From: JBAXTE01 sp964653595 | GTDB taxonomy: Bacteria; Bacteroidota; Bacteroidia; Bacteroidales; WCHB1-69 | Length of the DNA: 56,499 nt | Direction of reading: 5' to 3' | Assembly: GCA_964653595.1 (NCBI GenBank) | Contig: CAZZHH010000022.1 | Span: forward strand, 1-56,499 | Part shown: piece by piece, positions 1 to 9,754 of the stretch | Layout: every line of letters begins with the position of its first letter | How positions within the stretch are numbered: position 1 is the first letter of the stretch | Notes under the pieces: generated by a model | What the model saw: the letters and a program-made list of their open reading frames with translations, nothing else | What the model was told of the DNA's origin: nothing | Database searches by the model: none | Position numbers and translations under genes: made by a program

Positions 1-73
1 TATCATTAAATTTGCAAAAACAACAAGTTGCATTTAACACTTGAATTCAGCAAATTAATTTTTAAATCTAGCT

Positions 74-1615
74 TTAATATACCATCTTATTTAAAAAGAA
101 GGCATTATCTCTATTTTTGGTTCCTTTGCCTGAACTTCTTATTTTTTGGTATCCGTATGATATAAAGAAGTTTTTGTACCAATATTCGATTTGAGGTTTT
201 TCGGTTCTAATGATAAAATCTGATGAATTTAAGGGTTCAATTCTACTTCGTTCGGGATTTTGCACAATCGTATATCCATTAACTGCCATGGTGTTAATAT
301 TTCCATCGTAACTATAGGCTAACAGGGTGATATTGCTATCACAATGAATTGCCACTCTTGGCTTTAAGTCGTAAGATATCATTTCGTTTAGCGAAAAGTT
401 ATGATCCCAAATCAACGACCCTTTCAAGTCAAATCCACTAATAATCGCATTGGTGTATCTATATCCTTCAAAATAAGTTCTGTTGTTGGGCATTGGTCTG
501 CCGTAGAAGTCGTAATTCATACTCTCGTCGGTTCTATATTCAGGATAATAGGCTTCTACCAAAAAAAGAATGGTAGAATCTCTCCATATCGGATTATGGA
601 CCAAAAGTTGTAAATCAAGGGAGGAGGACTCCCCTACGCTATTCTCGGCCTGTACCTTCTTCTTTAATCGATCTTGTTCTTTCGTACTCAAATATCTGTA
701 AATCATTTTATGCTGATTGAAGTTAAACAATCTTGCTGTATCTAATTGATTATAATTTCTATAACAGGCGGTATAGACCCCTGTATTTACTTCGGTACTT
801 GGAGAGAAAAAATTCCCTTGAATTTTATTTTTCAAGACATAAGTACCTACAATCACAGATGAATCTTGGTTAACTTCAACGATTTTTGCAGTATTCACAA
901 AAACATCTTCATCCATTGGAAGTTTATAACTTGAGACCACGATGCCATCTACGCTGATTCTATGCAAAATCAATTCGTTGCTCTTTTTGGAGATATCATT
1001 TCTAACACCCACTATAAGCTGTGTTGAATTTGTGATGGTTTGGACAAACTGCACATATCCATTCGAAACGTTTGGGAATTTAATAGGCTGCAAATTTCCA
1101 TCGGAATATTTCAACAAATAGAAATTTTCGCTATTATCATCATCGTAACTAAAGAAAGCTCTATCGCTGAATGAGTACAATACACTTGGCGCAGCTTTTT
1201 TGGGAATAGACAATTCGAACACTTTTTTTATAGTATCTTTTAGAGATATAGAGACATATTTATGGATAACCTCTGAATTTCGTTTACCTTCGTATTTAAA
1301 CAGTATTGAAAATTTAACCGAATCGGCGTAAGTGAGTTTCGGTTCCATTAATTTAGGCATTTGCACATCGGTAATCCATTGTTTCCGAAAAAAAACATCA
1401 TAATATACAAATCGCCAATTCACGAGAGTTTTGGAGATACTTTCGTTTTCAAAATAGACAATTAATCCCTTATCATGTAGATTAATTACATCATACGGAT
1501 AAACCTCTTCGGGAGCCTGTAATTCAATTCGGAAGGGTCTATCAGATTGGGCAGTTAATCCAAATCGAACAATCATTAACAGAAAAGTAAAAACAAATAG
1601 TTTATTCCATTTCAT
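74..1615 (-). CDS. Secreted protein of unknown function, 513 aa
   Basis: I do not recognise the family. The protein begins with a basic and hydrophobic signal peptide (residues 1-22, ending LTA before QSD) with no lipobox cysteine, so it is probably exported to the periplasm or cell surface. The rest is a soluble, beta-rich sequence with many aromatic residues and short repeated-looking blocks. That might be a propeller-like fold, but this is inference. No C-terminal type IX sorting domain is visible. It stands alone, with the sugar permease gene upstream on the same strand about 50 bases away, so the two could be co-transcribed. The start chosen gives the signal peptide directly. Confidence 0.75.
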   Translation of the reverse strand: MKWNKLFVFTFLLMIVRFGLTAQSDRPFRIELQAPEEVYPYDVINLHDKGLIVYFENESISKTLVNWRFVYYDVFFRKQWITDVQMPKLMEPKLTYADSVKFSILFKYEGKRNSEVIHKYVSISLKDTIKKVFELSIPKKAAPSVLYSFSDRAFFSYDDDNSENFYLLKYSDGNLQPIKFPNVSNGYVQFVQTITNSTQLIVGVRNDISKKSNELILHRISVDGIVVSSYKLPMDEDVFVNTAKIVEVNQDSSVIVGTYVLKNKIQGNFFSPSTEVNTGVYTACYRNYNQLDTARLFNFNQHKMIYRYLSTKEQDRLKKKVQAENSVGESSSLDLQLLVHNPIWRDSTILFLVEAYYPEYRTDESMNYDFYGRPMPNNRTYFEGYRYTNAIISGFDLKGSLIWDHNFSLNEMISYDLKPRVAIHCDSNITLLAYSYDGNINTMAVNGYTIVQNPERSRIEPLNSSDFIIRTEKPQIEYWYKNFFISYGYQKIRSSGKGTKNRDNAFFLNKMVY

Positions 1616-1668
1616 TGAATCATTTTTTTTTCAAACTTATGCAAAGATAAGGGTTAATGTTGAGGAAT

Positions 1669-3009
1669 TCATTTTTCGGAAATCAATTTTAGCCGGTTTG
1701 CAGATATAGCGAAAACTAGGATTATCAAATAGCATGGCAACATGATCCAATAAGCATTTTGAGTGCCAATTTCGGCTACAGAAGCCAATTTTCCGTATAC
1801 CAAGGGCATCACAGCACCTCCAGCAATAGCCATTATCAGCAATGCTGAACCAAGTTTTAAATATCTTCCAACACCATCTAGAGCCAATGGCCATATTGCA
1901 GGCCACATCAAGGAGTTAGCAACTCCTAAAAGTGCGATAAATAAAACAGTAGATGGGATGACAATGCGAATAGGGCTAAACGTTAGCAAGTCGATGAATG
2001 GGAAGGATAAAAAGTGTTCAGAAGGAGAGAAAATTGCCAAAAAAGTAAGAATAATAGCCAGCATGGAACATGCTATTAAAGCAACACGTTGGCTAAGAAC
2101 TTTTGGAATTAAAGCAATCCCAACAAAATAACCAACAATCATTGCTATTAAGGTGAGGGAAGTAAAATACTTTGCAGATTCCATTGCCACACCAAGCGAT
2201 TGACCATATCTAATAATCGTATCTCCGGCAATTACTTCCACGCCAACGTAGAAAAAGAGTGCTATTACTCCAAACCAAAGTTGTGGGTAATGAAAAAGGC
2301 TCTTATGGTTTTTTTCACCGATAGTTGACTCCTCTTCCTCCGAATTTATCTCAGGTAGTTTGGCAAAACGAACAAGAAGTGCTAATCCAATTAAAATTAC
2401 GGTCATAAGTAAGTAAGGAGATATTAATCGTTGTGCCAAATCGTTGAGAAGTAATTCCTTTTGAGCTAAATCTGTAATCCCCGATAATTGACTAGAAATT
2501 TCCTCTGCATCGTGTAAAACTAAGGAAGCTAAAATGATTGGAGCCAACACTCCAGCTAATTTATTACAAATACCCATGATACTGATTCGTTTAGCAGCAC
2601 TTTTAATAGGACCTAAAACGGTTACATATGGATTTACAGCAGTTTGTAATAACGCCAATCCTGTTCCCATCACAAATAAACCTATCAGAAATAACATATA
2701 AGAACGACTGTAAGCAGCCGGAATGAACAACACAGAGCCAATTGCCATAACCAGCAATCCTAAACTCATTCCATTTTTAAACCCAAGCTTTTTTAAAATC
2801 ATGGATGAAGGAATTGCCATCACAAAATAGGAAATATAAAATGCAAACGTAACAAAGTATGCCGTAAAGTCATTCAACTCACACGCAGTTTTCAAAAATG
2901 GGATCAACACTCCGTTAATCCATGTTGCAAATCCAAAAACGAAGTACAAAACCCCTAATACGATTAAGGAGAACAGATAGCCCTTTACTGGCGATGCTTG
3001 TGATTTCAT
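1669..3009 (-). CDS. MFS sugar permease, FucP/GluP type
   Basis: This is a 446-residue inner-membrane transporter with about twelve hydrophobic segments, the usual length for the fucose / glucose-galactose:H+ symporter branch of the major facilitator superfamily. Family hallmarks are visible: GFATWINGVLIPFLK in the first transmembrane helix (about residues 26-40) and QTAVNPYVTVLGP near residues 122-134. A basic loop (residues about 213-235) separates the two six-helix halves. The substrate cannot be read from sequence; a neutral hexose or amino sugar is likely. It is divergent from a sugar-phosphate nucleotidyltransferase gene, with only 127 bases between the two starts, which fits a sugar-use context. 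Confidence 0.85.
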   Translation of the reverse strand: MKSQASPVKGYLFSLIVLGVLYFVFGFATWINGVLIPFLKTACELNDFTAYFVTFAFYISYFVMAIPSSMILKKLGFKNGMSLGLLVMAIGSVLFIPAAYSRSYMLFLIGLFVMGTGLALLQTAVNPYVTVLGPIKSAAKRISIMGICNKLAGVLAPIILASLVLHDAEEISSQLSGITDLAQKELLLNDLAQRLISPYLLMTVILIGLALLVRFAKLPEINSEEEESTIGEKNHKSLFHYPQLWFGVIALFFYVGVEVIAGDTIIRYGQSLGVAMESAKYFTSLTLIAMIVGYFVGIALIPKVLSQRVALIACSMLAIILTFLAIFSPSEHFLSFPFIDLLTFSPIRIVIPSTVLFIALLGVANSLMWPAIWPLALDGVGRYLKLGSALLIMAIAGGAVMPLVYGKLASVAEIGTQNAYWIMLPCYLIILVFAISANRLKLISEK

Positions 3010-3090
3010 ATTTTTTTTCTGCTAAGTTAGCAATTTTTCTGAAAACAATAAACAGAAAATGCAATGCAGATAATAATTGAAAATAATATG

Positions 3091-3098
3091 TAATTTTG
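3091..3098 (+). promoter_or_regulatory. -7 box of Bacteroidota promoter
   Basis: TAATTTTG matches TAnnTTTG, 39 bases before the nucleotidyltransferase start codon. No TTG sits at the expected 19-21 base spacing, so the -33 element is weak or absent. Confidence 0.45.
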
Positions 3099-3136
3099 CA
3101 CAGATAGACAAGAAACAAATTATTACACTATTTTAT

Positions 3137-4045
3137 ATGAAACCAACTTTAGTAATTTTAGCAGCAGGCATGGGTAGCCGTTATGGCGGACTCAAACAGA
3201 TTGACAAACTTGGCCCCAACGGAGAAACCATCATCGACTATTCGGTGTATGATGCCATGAACGCCGGGTTCGACAAAGTGGTGTTTGTCATCCGCAAAAG
3301 CATAGAGGCAGATTTCAAAGAGGCTATCGCCGATAAATATGCTGGAAAAATCGAAGTGGATTATGTGTTGCAAGAGACCGATAAAATTCCAGCCGGTATC
3401 CAATTCAATCCGGAAAGGGTGAAACCTTGGGGCACTGGTCACGCCATTTTGATGGCCGCTGAAAAAGTTACTACCCCTTTTGCTGTTATCAACGGGGATG
3501 ATTTTTATGGAGCAGATGCTTTTGTAAAAATGGCCGAATTCCTCTCAAATCTCTCGGAAAATGACCAAAAATCATACTCAATGGTTGGCTATCGTCTTGG
3601 CAATACCCTTTCGGAAAACGGATATGTATCCAGAGGCGTTTGCAGCGCCAATGAAAAAAAACAGCTGACCAATGTAGTAGAACACACCCAAATTGAGCGC
3701 AAAAACAACCAGATTGAAGCATTTGACGCCCAAAACAAGGTCATCGCTCTTGGCGAAAACACCCCGGTTTCGATGAATTTCTGGGGATTTTCTACTTCTA
3801 TCTTCACCCACTTGAACTCCATGTTTGCCCAATTTATCCAAACAAACAGCGACAACCTGAAAGCTGAATTCTATATCCCTTCGGTAGTCAATGAACTGAT
3901 TCACAACAACAGCGTATCCGCAGAGGTACTAGACACAACTGCACAATGGTTTGGGGTAACCTATCAGGAAGACCGCCCAACCGTAGTGGAATCGCTCAAA
4001 AAACTGCATGAGAATAAAACCTATCCAACCCCGCTTTGGAAGTAA
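3137..4045 (+). CDS. Sugar-phosphate nucleotidyltransferase family protein
   Basis: The 302-residue protein has the nucleotide-binding signature of sugar-phosphate nucleotidylyltransferases at its N-terminus: AAGMGSRYGGLKQ (residues 9-21). The acidic metal-binding motif INGDDFYG follows at about residues 117-124. The family makes NDP-sugars from NTP and sugar 1-phosphate in the cytoplasm; the base and sugar used here are not predictable. I prefer the ATG at 3137 over an in-frame ATG at 3077, because the family motif normally starts within ten residues of the N-terminus and the -7 box at 3091-3098 lies downstream of 3077. Base composition looks more G+C-rich than the neighbouring genes. Confidence 0.88.
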   Translation: MKPTLVILAAGMGSRYGGLKQIDKLGPNGETIIDYSVYDAMNAGFDKVVFVIRKSIEADFKEAIADKYAGKIEVDYVLQETDKIPAGIQFNPERVKPWGTGHAILMAAEKVTTPFAVINGDDFYGADAFVKMAEFLSNLSENDQKSYSMVGYRLGNTLSENGYVSRGVCSANEKKQLTNVVEHTQIERKNNQIEAFDAQNKVIALGENTPVSMNFWGFSTSIFTHLNSMFAQFIQTNSDNLKAEFYIPSVVNELIHNNSVSAEVLDTTAQWFGVTYQEDRPTVVESLKKLHENKTYPTPLWK

Positions 4046-4319
4046 GAAAAGTGAAAAGATATTCCGTGAAACGTGAAACGTGAAAAGGAGAAAGATTTTC
4101 CGTGAAACGTGAAAAGAGATTCCATGAAAAGTGAAAAGTGAAAAGAGAATACAGAAGTAAGAAATAAGAAGTAAGAAAAGAGCGCGAAGCGAGTCTGGTA
4201 ATCCCAGTCTCGCTTCGCGCTCTTCTTTTCACGAACTATCTTTTCACGTATCACGAGTCGTCTTTTCACGTCCCCGCTTCGCGCACTTTATAGACTTTAT
4301 AAACTTTCTGACTTTTGAC
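4046..4319. repeat. Intergenic block of GTGAAAAG/CTTTTCAC repeats with long hairpin
   Basis: This convergent gap is filled with degenerate copies of CGTGAAACGTGAAAAG and, further right, the reverse complement CTTTTCACG. In the middle GAGCGCGAAGCGAG (4180-4193) pairs perfectly with CTCGCTTCGCGCTC (4209-4222). The right end (about 4285-4320) reads ACTTTATAGACTTTATAAAC, which recurs inverted at about 28324-28365. The block could act as a two-way terminator. The same repeat family occurs in two gaps of the efflux locus. Confidence 0.8.
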
Positions 4320-5720
4320 TTATCTCAGTTCCAGACAGACCACATTTTCGACATGATGGGTGTGGGGAAACATATCCACCGGTTGTACTTTTGTGATTCT
4401 GTATTTTTGTTCAAGTACAGCCAAATCTCTGGCTTGTGAAGCAGGGTTGCAACTTACGTATACAATTCTGTTGGCTTCCATTTGGAGTATAGTTTCCAAA
4501 ACATCGGGATGCATTCCAGCTCTAGGAGGATCGGTAATTACCACATCTGGGCGACCGTTTTCTTCCACAAAAGTTGCATTTAACACTTTGGCCATGTCGC
4601 CAGCATAGAAAACGGTATTGTCGATGTTGTTCAACGAAGAGTTGATTTTAGCATCTTCGATGGCTGGTTCCACATACTCCACTCCCACCACTTTTTTGGC
4701 TTTATGCGCTACAAAGTTTGCAATGGTTCCAGTGCCGGTATACAAATCGTACACCACTTCGTTGCCAGTCAATTGAGCAAAATCGCGGGTAATGCTGTAC
4801 AGCGTATATGCTTGTTTGCTATTAGTTTGATAAAACGAAACCGGTCCAACTCGAAAGGTAAGATCTTCCATCTTTTCTTCCAGGTAAGGAACTCCTTTGA
4901 ACAGATGCACTTTTAAATCGGAGATGGTGTCGTTTTTCTTTTCATTGATGACATAATTCAACGAAGTGATCTCTGGAAAACGTTCTGCCAAGAACTCCAA
5001 CATTGGAAAAATGGCGTCGTCTAAAAATCCGAATACTACAATCAACATCACCTGTCCGTCGGGAGTAGTGCGGATGATGATATTTCGCATCAAACCTGTC
5101 CATTGGCGTGCATTGTAGAATGTCAACCCTTTTTCTAAAACATACTGTCTGATTACATTACGGATGGTATTGGAAGGTTCTGCTTGCAGGTGACATTCCG
5201 AGATATCGATAACCTTATCGAAGACATTAGGAACATGAAAACCAAGTCCAGGAGTTTGTTCTACCGAATCATCTGAAATTTCTGAAGGTGTCAGCCATCG
5301 GCGGTCGGCAAAGGCATATTCCAATTTATTGCGATAAAAATAGATCGGGTCGGCACCGATAGTCGGGGGGATATTTTCTACATCCAACTTTCCTATGCGG
5401 ATAAAATTATCTTCTACCTGTTTGCGTTTGAATTCGATTTGCGCTGCATAATCCATGCATTGCCACTTACATCCGCCACAGAGCCCAAAATGTTTACACA
5501 CAGGGGTTATACGCAGAGGGGAACTTTTCTTTAAGTTGATAATGACACCTTCCATAAACCTACGTTTCTTCTTCACAATACGAACGTCGGCGATGTCACC
5601 AGGAACGGCATGTGCTACAAACACCACTACCTCATTATGACGAGCGATTGCTTTGCCTTCGGCACCTGCATCTAAAATCTCCAAATCTTCAATAATAATC
5701 TCTTCTCTTCTTTTGCGCAT
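4320..5720 (-). CDS. rlmD: 23S rRNA (uracil-5-)-methyltransferase RlmD
   Basis: This 466-residue enzyme methylates C5 of a uracil in 23S rRNA using S-adenosylmethionine. An N-terminal TRAM-type RNA-binding domain (about residues 8-65) is followed by iron-sulfur cysteines 75, 81, 84 and 88 in CKHFGLCGGCKWQC. The catalytic domain shows the SAM motif DLYTGTGT, then TDPPRAGMHPDVLETI and the nucleophile motif VSCNPAS. All are diagnostic of the TrmA/RlmC/RlmD family. The longer reading from 5786 would add 22 residues with no family likeness, so the ATG at 5720 is the better start. RlmD and related RlmCD-type specificity cannot be separated by eye. Confidence 0.93.
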   Translation of the reverse strand: MRKRREEIIIEDLEILDAGAEGKAIARHNEVVVFVAHAVPGDIADVRIVKKKRRFMEGVIINLKKSSPLRITPVCKHFGLCGGCKWQCMDYAAQIEFKRKQVEDNFIRIGKLDVENIPPTIGADPIYFYRNKLEYAFADRRWLTPSEISDDSVEQTPGLGFHVPNVFDKVIDISECHLQAEPSNTIRNVIRQYVLEKGLTFYNARQWTGLMRNIIIRTTPDGQVMLIVVFGFLDDAIFPMLEFLAERFPEITSLNYVINEKKNDTISDLKVHLFKGVPYLEEKMEDLTFRVGPVSFYQTNSKQAYTLYSITRDFAQLTGNEVVYDLYTGTGTIANFVAHKAKKVVGVEYVEPAIEDAKINSSLNNIDNTVFYAGDMAKVLNATFVEENGRPDVVITDPPRAGMHPDVLETILQMEANRIVYVSCNPASQARDLAVLEQKYRITKVQPVDMFPHTHHVENVVCLELR

Positions 5721-5898
5721 AACTTTAATATAGGAATATAAAATGCAAAAGTACTCAAAAATGAAATGATACCCAAACAAGGGCAAATCAAACGTAAAAT
5801 TAATCGAAAAGAAACTGAATTTTATTTAAAATTTGCGTATGTTTGTAATCTAAAAAAAAGAGACTAACATATTTTTTCAAGAACCTAAGTATTTTTTA

Positions 5899-7002
5899 AT
5901 GAAAACCATATCCAAAATTAGCGTTATATCGATATTAATCAGCTTATTAGCTTTTACTTCCTGCAAAAATGAATTAGAAATCAATGGGCCTTTAGATTCC
6001 AAACTAGCCGTGTATGGGTTAATAAATTGGACAGATACAGCGCATTACTTCAAAATATATAAGACATTTTTAACCGAAGACAATATCTATGTTGCTGCTC
6101 AAAATATGGACAACTATCTATTATACGATTCAATAGAAGTAATGCTAATAGAAAACGACAACAGCGGTGTATTAAAATACCACTTATTTGACACCACTAC
6201 CTCTATCCCAAAAGAGTCTGGCATTTTCTCGAATCCGAATAATCCAAACAGACAAGTACTGTATGTAAATAAAGATTTTCTAACTCCTACTTCAACGTAC
6301 GAACTACAAATAAAAAACCGATATACAGGCAGTATTATGGCTACCAGTGGTTGTTCGGCTAACTGTTCGGAAAAAGATTTGATAAAACTGCCCTATCCAA
6401 GGACATACGGCACTGGGGAATATGCCCCAACTAACCCTTTAAGATTTTCATCTACTGAGCTAAGATGTGCTAATTTAGATGTGAATTTGAGCTTGATTAC
6501 AAAGTCAACTTTTACATTTTATGTACCTGTCAGAAATGGATATAAATACGAAGTATATTTTAACTTCTTCTATTGGGAAAAGGAAAATTTCATTACCAAT
6601 CCAAACGACTCTGTTTTGAAAGGGCCTATAAAGATAAATGTAGGGTCATTAGCAAATACAGATGAAACTACACCTGTAAAAATCGAATGGAATCCATCTA
6701 CCTTTTTTTCAGCATTAAGAAATCAACTTCCAACATTAGGCGCCAATAGTTACCGTGGTAGTGGTCCAGTGCACTTATATGTATGGTCGGCAGGAAGAGA
6801 GTATGCAGAATTTATTGCGAACAACAACCAAGCTTCGCTCAGCATTATTGAAGACAGGCCAACGTTAACCAATATTTCGAATGGATTAGGATTGTTTTCG
6901 AGCAGATACTTGATGCACATGAACAATTGGGAGTTGCATCCTTATACGAAAAATGCATTAATCAATAGGCCAGAAAACCGGGTACTTGGTTTTAAATTTT
7001 AA
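5899..7002 (+). CDS. DUF4249-like lipoprotein
   Basis: A 367-residue protein with a lipoprotein signal (hydrophobic stretch then LLAFTSC, lipid cysteine at about residue 22). The early motif KLAVYGLINWTDTAHYFKIY resembles the start of DUF4249 proteins, a Bacteroidota family often associated with TonB-dependent outer-membrane systems; that assignment comes from memory of the motif. It is predicted to be anchored in the outer membrane. No SusC/TonB-dependent receptor lies beside it here; instead a TMTC-like glycosyltransferase begins 12 bases after its stop, so the two are probably one transcript. A TATGTTTG -7 box lies at 5838-5845. Confidence 0.72.
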   Translation: MKTISKISVISILISLLAFTSCKNELEINGPLDSKLAVYGLINWTDTAHYFKIYKTFLTEDNIYVAAQNMDNYLLYDSIEVMLIENDNSGVLKYHLFDTTTSIPKESGIFSNPNNPNRQVLYVNKDFLTPTSTYELQIKNRYTGSIMATSGCSANCSEKDLIKLPYPRTYGTGEYAPTNPLRFSSTELRCANLDVNLSLITKSTFTFYVPVRNGYKYEVYFNFFYWEKENFITNPNDSVLKGPIKINVGSLANTDETTPVKIEWNPSTFFSALRNQLPTLGANSYRGSGPVHLYVWSAGREYAEFIANNNQASLSIIEDRPTLTNISNGLGLFSSRYLMHMNNWELHPYTKNALINRPENRVLGFKF

Positions 7003-7014
7003 GTAAAGCCCAAA

Positions 7015-8946
7015 ATGAGTAAAGGAATTAAGAATAAAAAACTTAACGCAAAACCTTCACCCATCGTAGTTGCAAACAAAACATACTTCCCATCCAATTT
7101 TGCATGGGGAGTTATCTTATTTTTCATCACATTTGCTTTATATTCAAACACCTTAAGTCATAAATTTGTGTTGGATGATTTTGGAGCACTAGCAGATAAT
7201 TGGGTAGTAAAAAAGGGAGTGGATGGAATTCCTATTATTCTAAAGACATCGTATCGGTATGGCATCAACATGCTTTCCGATAATTTATATCGTCCCTTGT
7301 CCCAAATCATGTTTGCGATAGAGTGGCAAATATCGCCTAAAAATCCATTTATCCACCATTTTATGAATGTACTTTTTTATGCCCTCTCGATGGTTTTATT
7401 GTTCCAAGTGTTAAAAAAGTATTTTTCACAAACATCTACCCTGATTCCAGTTTTAATTACCCTCTTGTTTGCCGTTCATCCAGTTCATACCGAAGTGGTA
7501 GCAAATATCAAAAGCAGAGATGAAATAATGTCGTTTTTTTTCTTGATGTGCACTCTATTGGCTTTACACAAATGGTTTACAAAAAAGAATATAATTGCTT
7601 TAACACTGGGAATTGTTAGTTATTTTTTGGCATTCCTGTCGAAAGAGGGTGTAATCACCATGCTTGCCATATTTCCAATTATGGGCTGGTATTTTACAAA
7701 TGCCAAGATGAAAAACATAGCCATAACTACTCTTCTAATGGCAATTCCAGCCGTTGTGTATTTATCGGTCAGAGGGGCTGTATTATCGGAGTATGGCACC
7801 AATGCACCAGTAGCCATCATCGACAACTTTCTAAGTGCAGCACCCGATAAAATGAGTTATTATGCTACGGCCATTTATCTATTGGGCAAATATTTGGGGT
7901 TACTTTTTTTCCCCGCCACACTCATCAGTGATTATTCCTATAATCAAATTCCAATAGTTGATTTTAGCAATACAATAACAGTTGTTTCCTTAATCATTTA
8001 TTTGGCTATATTTAGTATTTCTGTCCTGTTTATAAAGAGGAAATCGCCCGTTATTTTCGGAATCATTTTATTTTTAACCTCCATGAGTATTTACAGTAAT
8101 CTAATTATCCCAATAGGGTCTTCTTTTGCCGAAAGGTTTCTATTTTTGCCCTCCCTTGGATTCTGTATTGCGCTGGTTTTTATAGGATTTAAACTCTTTC
8201 AGATATCCACAGATGATGTAACCCTATCCCCAAAAGCACTTTTAAAAAAATCACCTATTTGTATCCTTCTTTTTACAGTCATCCTTTCGCTTTATAGTTT
8301 CAAAACTGTGGTTAGGGCAAGTGACTGGAAAGATCAGTACACATTATTTGGAAAAGACATAAAGCAGGCTCCAAACAGCGCACATTTGAGATATTACTGG
8401 GGATTGGCAATAAGAGATAAAGCATTGGAAAGTGCAGATGAAAATAGCATGAAGTCGATGATGCTAGAAGCGGTAGAACAATTTGACAAAGCGGTTGCTA
8501 TTTATCCCTCCTATCCCGATTGTTATGAGCAATTAGGATTAGCCTGGTACCGATTGAAAAATCGCGAAAAATCGTTAGAAAATTACAACAAAGCATTAGC
8601 GTTAAACAACACAAAAGCAGTTACCTATAGCAACCTTGGCATCCTCTATTTTGAGCAAGGCGATTACCAAAAGTCGATAGAATTGTACAGCAAAGCGTTA
8701 AGCATAGATCCAAATTATGCAGATGCACATTTCAACATGGGTAGCACTTTGGGCATGTTGGGAAGATACGATGAGGCTCTTGAAAGCTTTAAAAAATGTA
8801 TCTCTTTCGATCCAGAAAATGCAAAAGCACATCAATTTATTGGAATCACCTATCAGAATCTGAAACAAGAGGAGGAAGCTAAGATTTGGCTCGAAAAAGC
8901 TGCAATTTTAGAACAGAAAAAGGCACGTGAAAAATCGATAAAATAA
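7015..8946 (+). CDS. TMTC-like membrane glycosyltransferase with C-terminal TPR repeats
   Basis: The 643-residue protein has a multi-pass membrane N-terminal part (about residues 30-435) and then TPR repeats (about 455-635). An acidic motif VLDDFG (residues 52-57) in the first extracytoplasmic loop and the motif HPVHTEVVANIKSRDE (about 153-168) are hallmarks of the TMTC family. In eukaryotes these GT-C fold enzymes transfer O-linked mannose from a lipid donor. By analogy this protein may glycosylate exported proteins in the periplasm; substrate and sugar are unknown. The TPRs show the usual alternation, for example YSNLGILYFEQGDYQKSIEL. It follows the DUF4249-like lipoprotein by 12 bases. Confidence 0.82.
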   Translation: MSKGIKNKKLNAKPSPIVVANKTYFPSNFAWGVILFFITFALYSNTLSHKFVLDDFGALADNWVVKKGVDGIPIILKTSYRYGINMLSDNLYRPLSQIMFAIEWQISPKNPFIHHFMNVLFYALSMVLLFQVLKKYFSQTSTLIPVLITLLFAVHPVHTEVVANIKSRDEIMSFFFLMCTLLALHKWFTKKNIIALTLGIVSYFLAFLSKEGVITMLAIFPIMGWYFTNAKMKNIAITTLLMAIPAVVYLSVRGAVLSEYGTNAPVAIIDNFLSAAPDKMSYYATAIYLLGKYLGLLFFPATLISDYSYNQIPIVDFSNTITVVSLIIYLAIFSISVLFIKRKSPVIFGIILFLTSMSIYSNLIIPIGSSFAERFLFLPSLGFCIALVFIGFKLFQISTDDVTLSPKALLKKSPICILLFTVILSLYSFKTVVRASDWKDQYTLFGKDIKQAPNSAHLRYYWGLAIRDKALESADENSMKSMMLEAVEQFDKAVAIYPSYPDCYEQLGLAWYRLKNREKSLENYNKALALNNTKAVTYSNLGILYFEQGDYQKSIELYSKALSIDPNYADAHFNMGSTLGMLGRYDEALESFKKCISFDPENAKAHQFIGITYQNLKQEEEAKIWLEKAAILEQKKAREKSIK

Positions 8947-8984
8947 CACTTATTAGCTATAGCCAGAATCAAAATTCACCAATT

Positions 8985-9545
8985 TTATCTAAAAAAGACC
9001 AAACCACCTCTCACATTCACTGCATTTTTTATCCATTTTTGTTGATTTGTGAAAGGAACATCTACTATTAGGGTAGCTCCAATTTTAGAAGTCAATTGAT
9101 AAGAAAAAGTGACAATTGGTGCGACAAACAAAAACGAAGTATTTTGAAAATCAACTAAATACAAATTATCTAGGCGAGAAGTAACGTGCAAATTTTTCAT
9201 CTTGCCACCACCAATCATACCACCAGCAGAGATAAAAAATGGAGCTTTAGTAAAAAGATATTCCACAGCAATACCTCCCGACCCAATTCGATAATAGGAA
9301 GATGGTTCGTAATTAACCGTAATGGCATTACCCAAACCTCCAATTAACAGCTTTGGAGTAACAAATAGCGATATCCGTCCACCCAAACAGGTAGATGTAT
9401 TACTAATTGTACTATACTCATTTTTAATACTATAATACCCGCTACCATAAAACATTCCGCCCATAAAATGATATCCTTCTTTCGTATTTTGAGCAGATAG
9501 TGTTATCGATATGAAGAAAAAACAAAAGCTATATATAATTTTCAT
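8985..9545 (-). CDS. Small outer-membrane beta-barrel-like protein
   Basis: The 186-residue protein has a signal peptide (residues 1-18, ending LSAQ). It then shows alternating hydrophobic and polar strands rich in glycine and aromatic residues, and it ends in phenylalanine and arginine (GGLVFFR). This pattern fits an eight-stranded outer-membrane barrel of the OmpW/porin-like kind, but no specific family is recognised. It is convergent with the TMTC-like gene (38 bases between stops). Confidence 0.65.
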   Translation of the reverse strand: MKIIYSFCFFFISITLSAQNTKEGYHFMGGMFYGSGYYSIKNEYSTISNTSTCLGGRISLFVTPKLLIGGLGNAITVNYEPSSYYRIGSGGIAVEYLFTKAPFFISAGGMIGGGKMKNLHVTSRLDNLYLVDFQNTSFLFVAPIVTFSYQLTSKIGATLIVDVPFTNQQKWIKNAVNVRGGLVFFR

Positions 9546-9754
9546 TTAAAAAATCGTTTGTACCCAATTAAAAGCCAAAAGTAACCAAAAAAGAGTTTCG
9601 AAAATATCTTTTTTAAAATTCATATTCTAAAATTTTCCCAAGAAATTCAAATGATAGGGTTGCTATTATTTCAAATGATTCCAAATAAATTCATAATAAA
9701 CTGAACAATAATGATTTTAGTCTGTTGATAAGCATAAATATAAAAACTAAGAAC

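Noticed and set aside
3077..3136. N-terminal extension of the nucleotidyltransferase
   Set aside because: The -7 box lies inside it, and the nucleotide-binding loop would be placed unusually far from the N-terminus.
5721..5786. Longer RlmD start
   Set aside because: The extra 22 residues are hydrophobic and aromatic with no likeness to the TRAM-first family start.
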